DNA of 64,000 nucleotides from Struthio camelus (lineage: Eukaryota > Chordata > Aves > Struthioniformes > Struthionidae), in assembly GCF_040807025.1 (NCBI RefSeq), contig NC_090954.1:816001-880000 (forward strand), written 5' to 3'. Shown piece by piece: positions 51,501 through 64,000 of this stretch. The notes below the pieces were generated by a model, which had not been told where the DNA came from, did no database searches, and was given only the letters and a program-made list of their open reading frames with translations. A program made the translations under genes and the position numbers. Position 1 is the stretch's first letter, and every line of letters starts with the position of its first letter.

Positions 51501-52350
51501 AGTTAACCACACACTGCAAACACATGTTCTACAATTGCACACGGCACACAGCATAATTAATTATAAAGCTTGCTAGTTGGTTAAAAATTTGCTTCCTTTA
51601 GAAGACCCTTGTTACAGACGAAGTTCACGAAGTATCTAGTCATACCTATGCTACGAAGGTTAAGTCAGCACGCAGGATAAGCTATGGTTTGTTCCCCCCG
51701 GCACTGATCACGAAAAAAGAAAATCTCCAGATCAGGAAACAACCCTCCCAAAGCCCTCCCCAACAGCTTAGTGGGAATTCCGACACCTCCTCCGGCAAAC
51801 GTTCTTGGCTTTGCACTCAGCTGTTCCAGCTACTCTTATCAACTCCCTCGCCGCCCGTTTTTAAGGGCTGCGCTGCAAACCCGCGCTGCGCAGCTGGAGA
51901 CCCGAGTCGCGCCGAGAGCTAGCGAGAAACGACACCTTCAAGCAGAGGCCGCGCTGCCCGCGGCGACGGGGAAGGCGCCGCCCGCCGAGACCGAGGCGGC
52001 AGGTGCCCCGGGCCCGGGAGCGCGGGCCCCCGCTGCACCGGGACGCTGCGGGGCGAGGGCACCGGCGACCGGCCGAGTCACCGCCCGGGCTCCGCGCCTG
52101 GGCCCGGCGCCCGCCGGCTCCAGCATCGCCGGGCAGCGCCTGGGCGCAGGGCCGCGGGCTGACGGGGCGGGGGGGGGGGGGAAGGCTGCCCGCTGCCGGC
52201 CGCGGGGCCCCCGCCGCGTCCCCGCTCCTCACAGAGGGGCCCGGGCCGCCCCCCCACCAGGCCGGGCCGGGCCGCCCCCGCCCCCACTCACATCGGCTCC
52301 AGTAACTTGGCCAGCCAGGACTTGAGGGCGTCCACGTTCTCTATGATCAT
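30449..52350 (-). CDS. RBM27: RBM27, CCCH/RRM RNA-binding protein (21 coding exons)
   Basis: Joining 21 exons (listed separately, 52350 down to 30449) gives 3006 bases and 1001 residues with every junction in frame and GT-AG borders. In order, the protein has an N-terminal PWI-like helical domain (about 1-80, start MIIENVDALKSWLAKLLEP); an acidic/Lys-rich then RS-rich region (100-200); a CCCH zinc finger with C278, C287, C293 and H297 (C-X8-C-X5-C-X3-H); a Pro-rich region (305-410); an RRM (about 525-602); a Gln/His-rich segment; a long charged coiled-coil (about 722-795); a GRGRG tract (about 863-877); a second RRM-like segment (about 887-955); and an acidic tail ending ESRSWRR. RBM27 and its paralogue RBM26 are nuclear RNA-binding proteins linked to the poly(A) exosome-targeting (PAXT) connection. 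RBM26 is excluded by the synteny and by the exon 12-21 sequence. The human protein is about 1060 residues; the difference comes mainly from a cassette exon and a Gly-Pro repeat not present here. Confidence 0.95.
31166..31276 (-). CDS. RBM27: RBM27 exon 20
   Basis: The exon has 37 codons between CTAG and GTATGA. It encodes AANQGSRFKDRRLQISW, the last strand of the C-terminal RRM-like fold, then a Glu-rich stretch. Confidence 0.93.
31734..31820 (-). CDS. RBM27: RBM27 exon 19 (C-terminal RRM core)
   Basis: The exon has 29 codons in phase 0 (CATAG acceptor, GTAAGT donor). It encodes KFGDIEDLQ and LSVVLTFKSRSEAE, which align with the middle of the C-terminal RRM of the paralogue RBM26 (YGEIEDYQ, HAVITFKTRAEAE as I recall it). 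Being a multiple of three, it can be skipped without a frame change. Confidence 0.85.
31932..31958. repeat. T27 homopolymer
   Basis: Twenty-seven thymines lie in the RBM27 intron upstream of exon 19 (A27 in the transcript sense). No retrogene body is recognisable beside it. Confidence 0.85.
32867..33058 (-). CDS. RBM27: RBM27 exon 18 (GRGRG tract)
   Basis: The exon has 64 codons between CAG and GTAAGT. It holds the GRGRGRGRGGRGRG tract and KALTVGGFIEEEKDELLQHFS, the first strand and helix of the C-terminal RRM-like fold. Confidence 0.94.
33179..33283 (-). CDS. RBM27: RBM27 exon 17
   Basis: The exon has 35 codons (AQKELLDAELDFHKRL to NQLQVE). The acceptor reads CCTGTAAG, an AAG site rather than CAG or TAG; the protein alignment and frame leave no other choice. 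Confidence 0.9.
33651..33682. repeat. Exact 16-base tandem duplication
   Basis: CCATAGGTATCACTCT occurs twice back to back within the intron between RBM27 exons 16 and 17. Confidence 0.9.
33800..33964 (-). CDS. RBM27: RBM27 exon 16 (coiled coil)
   Basis: The exon has 55 codons, phase 0. MLISKLEKNK to KISQLKDELK form a long charged helix, followed by a Ser/Thr-rich segment ending SKTE. Confidence 0.94.
34071..34145 (-). CDS. RBM27: RBM27 exon 15 (coiled coil)
   Basis: The exon has 25 codons, phase 0, encoding EAMKLQQDMRKKKQEM to IECQK; it continues the charged helix of exon 14 and feeds into exon 16. Confidence 0.93.
34770..34892 (-). CDS. RBM27: RBM27 exon 14
   Basis: The exon has 41 codons (SFPTSTSHSKMVYSSSNLKT to EALKKKQ), acceptor TTTCAG, donor GTACTT. 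Confidence 0.93.
35570..35634. repeat. Probable MIR-type ancient SINE relic
   Basis: CCCCATTTTATATAAG...GAAACCAGGAAGTGACTGACCCTAGTCACAGAG follows the block order of a reversed MIR core (CCCCATTTTACAGATGAGGAAACTGAGG...GACTTGCCCAAGGTCACA). It is diverged and short, in the RBM27 intron between exons 13 and 14. Confidence 0.42.
35773..35901 (-). CDS. RBM27: RBM27 exon 13
   Basis: The exon has 43 codons, phase 0 (VMNKPLASGAYVLNKVPVK to VVEDSQ). Confidence 0.93.
36044..36307 (-). CDS. RBM27: RBM27 exon 12 (second half of RRM, Gln/His-rich)
   Basis: The exon has 88 codons. VAFQNDPEAALIQYLTNDEA and NNRFIRVLWHRE form the RNP1-side half of the RRM; a run of six Gln and further Gln/His clusters follow. 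The Gln/His segment is shorter than and different from the human one. Confidence 0.95.
37387..37540 (-). CDS. RBM27: RBM27 exon 11 (first half of RRM)
   Basis: KLEVRKIPPELNNITQLNEH and FSKFGTIVNIQ encode the first strands and helix of the RRM (residues 505-556). The acceptor is TTCTAG, the donor GTAAAA. Confidence 0.95.
37813..37960 (-). CDS. RBM27: RBM27 exon 10
   Basis: The exon encodes AANIIIQTEPPIPI, a Ser/Asn-rich spacer, then RVVLEPDSRKR and KKPWMGK at the donor GTAAGA. Confidence 0.93.
39057..39099. repeat. Imperfect 24-base direct repeat
   Basis: G(C/T)ATCGGAGCGTAAC(A/T)GAA occurs twice, at 39057-39075 and 39081-39099, in the RBM27 intron between exons 9 and 10. Confidence 0.75.
39841..39990 (-). 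CDS. RBM27: RBM27 exon 9
   Basis: The exon encodes TYEPDGYNPEAPSITSAGRS and QYRQFFTRAQTQRPNLIGL, ending NPR; acceptor TTATAG, donor GTAGGA. Joined to exon 8 it forms a His codon across the junction. Confidence 0.93.
42057..42191 (-). CDS. RBM27: RBM27 exon 8
   Basis: The exon has 44 whole codons plus split ends (PPLTQSSLINNRDQPGTSAV to LPQNLLYTVSE); acceptor ATTGTAG, donor GTAAGC. Confidence 0.93.
43806..44039 (-). CDS. RBM27: RBM27 exon 7 (zinc finger end, Pro-rich)
   Basis: The exon starts with RGFCVLGDLCQFDHG, the last three ligands of the CCCH finger, then a Pro-rich segment with PFPPPPPGLPPPPG. The long Gly-Pro repeat of the human protein at this place is reduced to PMPGPARN. Confidence 0.95.
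44620..44877 (-). CDS. RBM27: RBM27 exon 6 (zinc finger start)
   Basis: The exon encodes EHRERSKFKSERND to RRCRDYD; the first Cys of the CCCH finger (C278) is at its end. The acceptor is TTTTAGCAG, a tandem NAG site; the second AG gives the family sequence, the first would add one Ala. The donor is GTAAAC. Confidence 0.94.
45641..45834 (-). CDS. RBM27: RBM27 exon 5 (RS-rich)
   Basis: TREKKRDDGKWRDYDRYYDR is followed by RRGRSKSRSKSRGLSRSRSR. The Arg-Ser tract is typical of nuclear speckle and splicing-linked proteins. The donor is GTGAGT. Confidence 0.95.
46428..46519 (-). CDS. RBM27: RBM27 exon 4
   Basis: The exon encodes NFQESLEEERDGRKKKHSSP and SRADSSEQ. It has no long open frame of its own and was found from the family sequence; acceptor AAACAG, donor GTTAGT. 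Confidence 0.92.
48149..48273 (-). CDS. RBM27: RBM27 exon 3
   Basis: TSGFVDKLFESLYTKSYLPS ends the PWI-like domain; the exon ends in a Glu/Lys-rich stretch at GTAACA. Confidence 0.94.
49124..49242 (-). CDS. RBM27: RBM27 exon 2
   Basis: CDADPSALANYVVALVKKDK and CADQLDVFLQK form the core of the N-terminal PWI-like helical domain. Confidence 0.95.
52292..52350 (-). CDS. RBM27: RBM27 exon 1
   Basis: The ATG sits in a perfect GCCACCATG context. The exon encodes MIIENVDALKSWLAKLLEP and a split Ile codon (AT|A) at the GTGAGT donor. The frame is open further upstream, but conservation of the family starts at this ATG. Confidence 0.95.
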
Positions 52351-53324
52351 GGTGGCCGCGGTGCTCCGCTCCGCTCCGCTCCGGCCCGCCCGCGCCCTAC
52401 AGCCCGGCCACCATCGCCCCCGGCCCGCGCCCCTGCGGCGGTTACTCGCCCCCGGCCCCCTCCCCCCGCCGAGGCCTACTACAGGAACTCGCCACCCGCC
52501 CGCAACGCAGCTTGCTGGGCGCCGCCGGGGGGGGGCGGGACGGCGCCCGCCGCTCACCAATGGGAGGGCGGCGCTGCCGCGCGGCGAGCCAATCGCGGCC
52601 GCGGAGGCGCTCGTCCCGAAGGTCAGCGGAGCAGCAGCAGGTTAGGTCGAGCGAGCACATGAACGGCGGCGCGCCATGTTGGGGGGGGCCCTTAAAGGGG
52701 CCGCGCCCCCGCGGCGCCGCCCCGGGCCGCCGGCGGCGCCCCTGGCGGCGGGGCGGGTGCGGCCTGGCGGACCGGAGCCTCCGCTTTAGCGTTTCCACCG
52801 GGGAAAAGCTCATCTGCAGTGGGCCTGCTGCTCTGTGATGACGTGTACCTCCCCGCGGGGCGGGCGAGCCCGGCTCGCGGGGGCGCCTCTGCTCAAAGCT
52901 CTTTCATGCCGGGGCCCCTACAGACAGCTGGGGCCGACGCTGCGCCCCGGCCCCAACCGCCGTGTCCCGCGGGGACCGGCCACGCGCGGGCGGCCTTAGC
53001 CGGGCTCAGAGCCACGCGTGCCCGCGCCCCCGCGAGCTGGGAGCGCACGAGCGAGGAAACACCGCCGGCAAAACCGGGCCTGGCTCAGCCCAGCCCGGCC
53101 CGGCCCGGCCGCGGCGCTCGCGGCTGCCGTCAGCATCCACCCAAGCGAGCCCGCGGCGGCGGCGGCGCTTCCCCGGCCGAGGGAGCAACGGCGGCGCCGA
53201 GTCCCAGGGGCCGCACGGCCGTCACCGACACCGACACCTCCGCCTGGGGCCGCACCGGCCCCGCGGCCGCCCTGGGGCTTGTGGGGCCCGAAGGGCCGCG
53301 CCTCGGCCGGGCCGGGCCGGGCCG

Positions 53325-53444
53325 GGAACTACCGCTCCCGTCGGGCGCCGCGCGGGGCGGGGCCCGGAACTACCGCTCCCGTCGGGCGCCGCGCGGGGCG
53401 GGGCCCGGAACTACCGCTCCCGTCGGGCGCCGCGCGGGGCCGGC
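53325..53444 (+). repeat. Three 41-base tandem repeats at the LARS1 start
   Basis: Copies begin at 53325, 53366 and 53407, each starting GGAACTACCGCTCCCGTCGG and continuing through GCGCCGCGCGGGGC. The last ends about 9 bases before the ATG, so the array covers the likely transcription start or 5' UTR. ACTACCGCTCCCG matches all but one position of the ACTAYRNNNCCCR promoter motif linked to ZNF143. Confidence 0.85.
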
Positions 53445-53452
53445 GCGGCAGC

Positions 53453-64000
<10,548 letters not shown>

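Overview
This is a piece of vertebrate nuclear genome, most likely from a bird. It has spliced genes with GT-AG introns, CpG islands at the gene starts and long non-coding stretches between. The bird call is an inference: introns are compact (RBM27 spans about 22 kb), no recent LINE or SINE copies are visible, G and C homopolymers occur near the islands, and POU4F3 codons are extremely GC-rich. Another sauropsid cannot be excluded. There are no bacterial operons, phage, CRISPR arrays or viral genes.

Three protein genes are present. POU4F3 (BRN3C, a POU-homeodomain factor) lies on the minus strand at 1988-3291 in two coding exons. RBM27 (CCCH and RRM RNA-binding protein) lies on the minus strand at 30449-52350; I trace 21 coding exons with a continuous reading frame of 1001 residues. 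LARS1 (cytosolic leucyl-tRNA synthetase) lies on the plus strand from 53453 and runs off the right edge; the first 10 coding exons (356 residues) are present. The order and relative orientation match the conserved LARS1-RBM27-POU4F3 block known from human 5q32.

Layout: 1-1987 is POU4F3 downstream and 3' UTR sequence with GC-rich islands. 1988-3291 is POU4F3. 3292-4200 is its upstream CpG island. 4200-6360 is ordinary intergenic DNA. 6780-7330 is a GC-rich minisatellite. 7500-26100 is AT-richer intergenic DNA with no supportable gene. About 26100-30448 is the likely long RBM27 3' UTR. 30449-52350 is RBM27. 52351-53452 is a CpG-island promoter shared head to head by RBM27 and LARS1. 53453-64000 is the 5' part of LARS1.

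The genes do not form one pathway. POU4F3 is a restricted sensory-cell regulator. RBM27 (nuclear RNA surveillance and polyadenylated RNA binding) and LARS1 (translation) are housekeeping genes sharing a promoter island. The more unusual points are an RBM27 exon that completes a C-terminal RRM and is, to my recollection, absent from the main human isoform; a missing RBM27 cassette exon; a TAGCAG tandem splice acceptor; three 41-bp repeats next to the LARS1 start codon; and a sharp GC step inside POU4F3 accompanied by Ala/Arg/Pro/Gly changes. I did not find a previously undescribed biological system.
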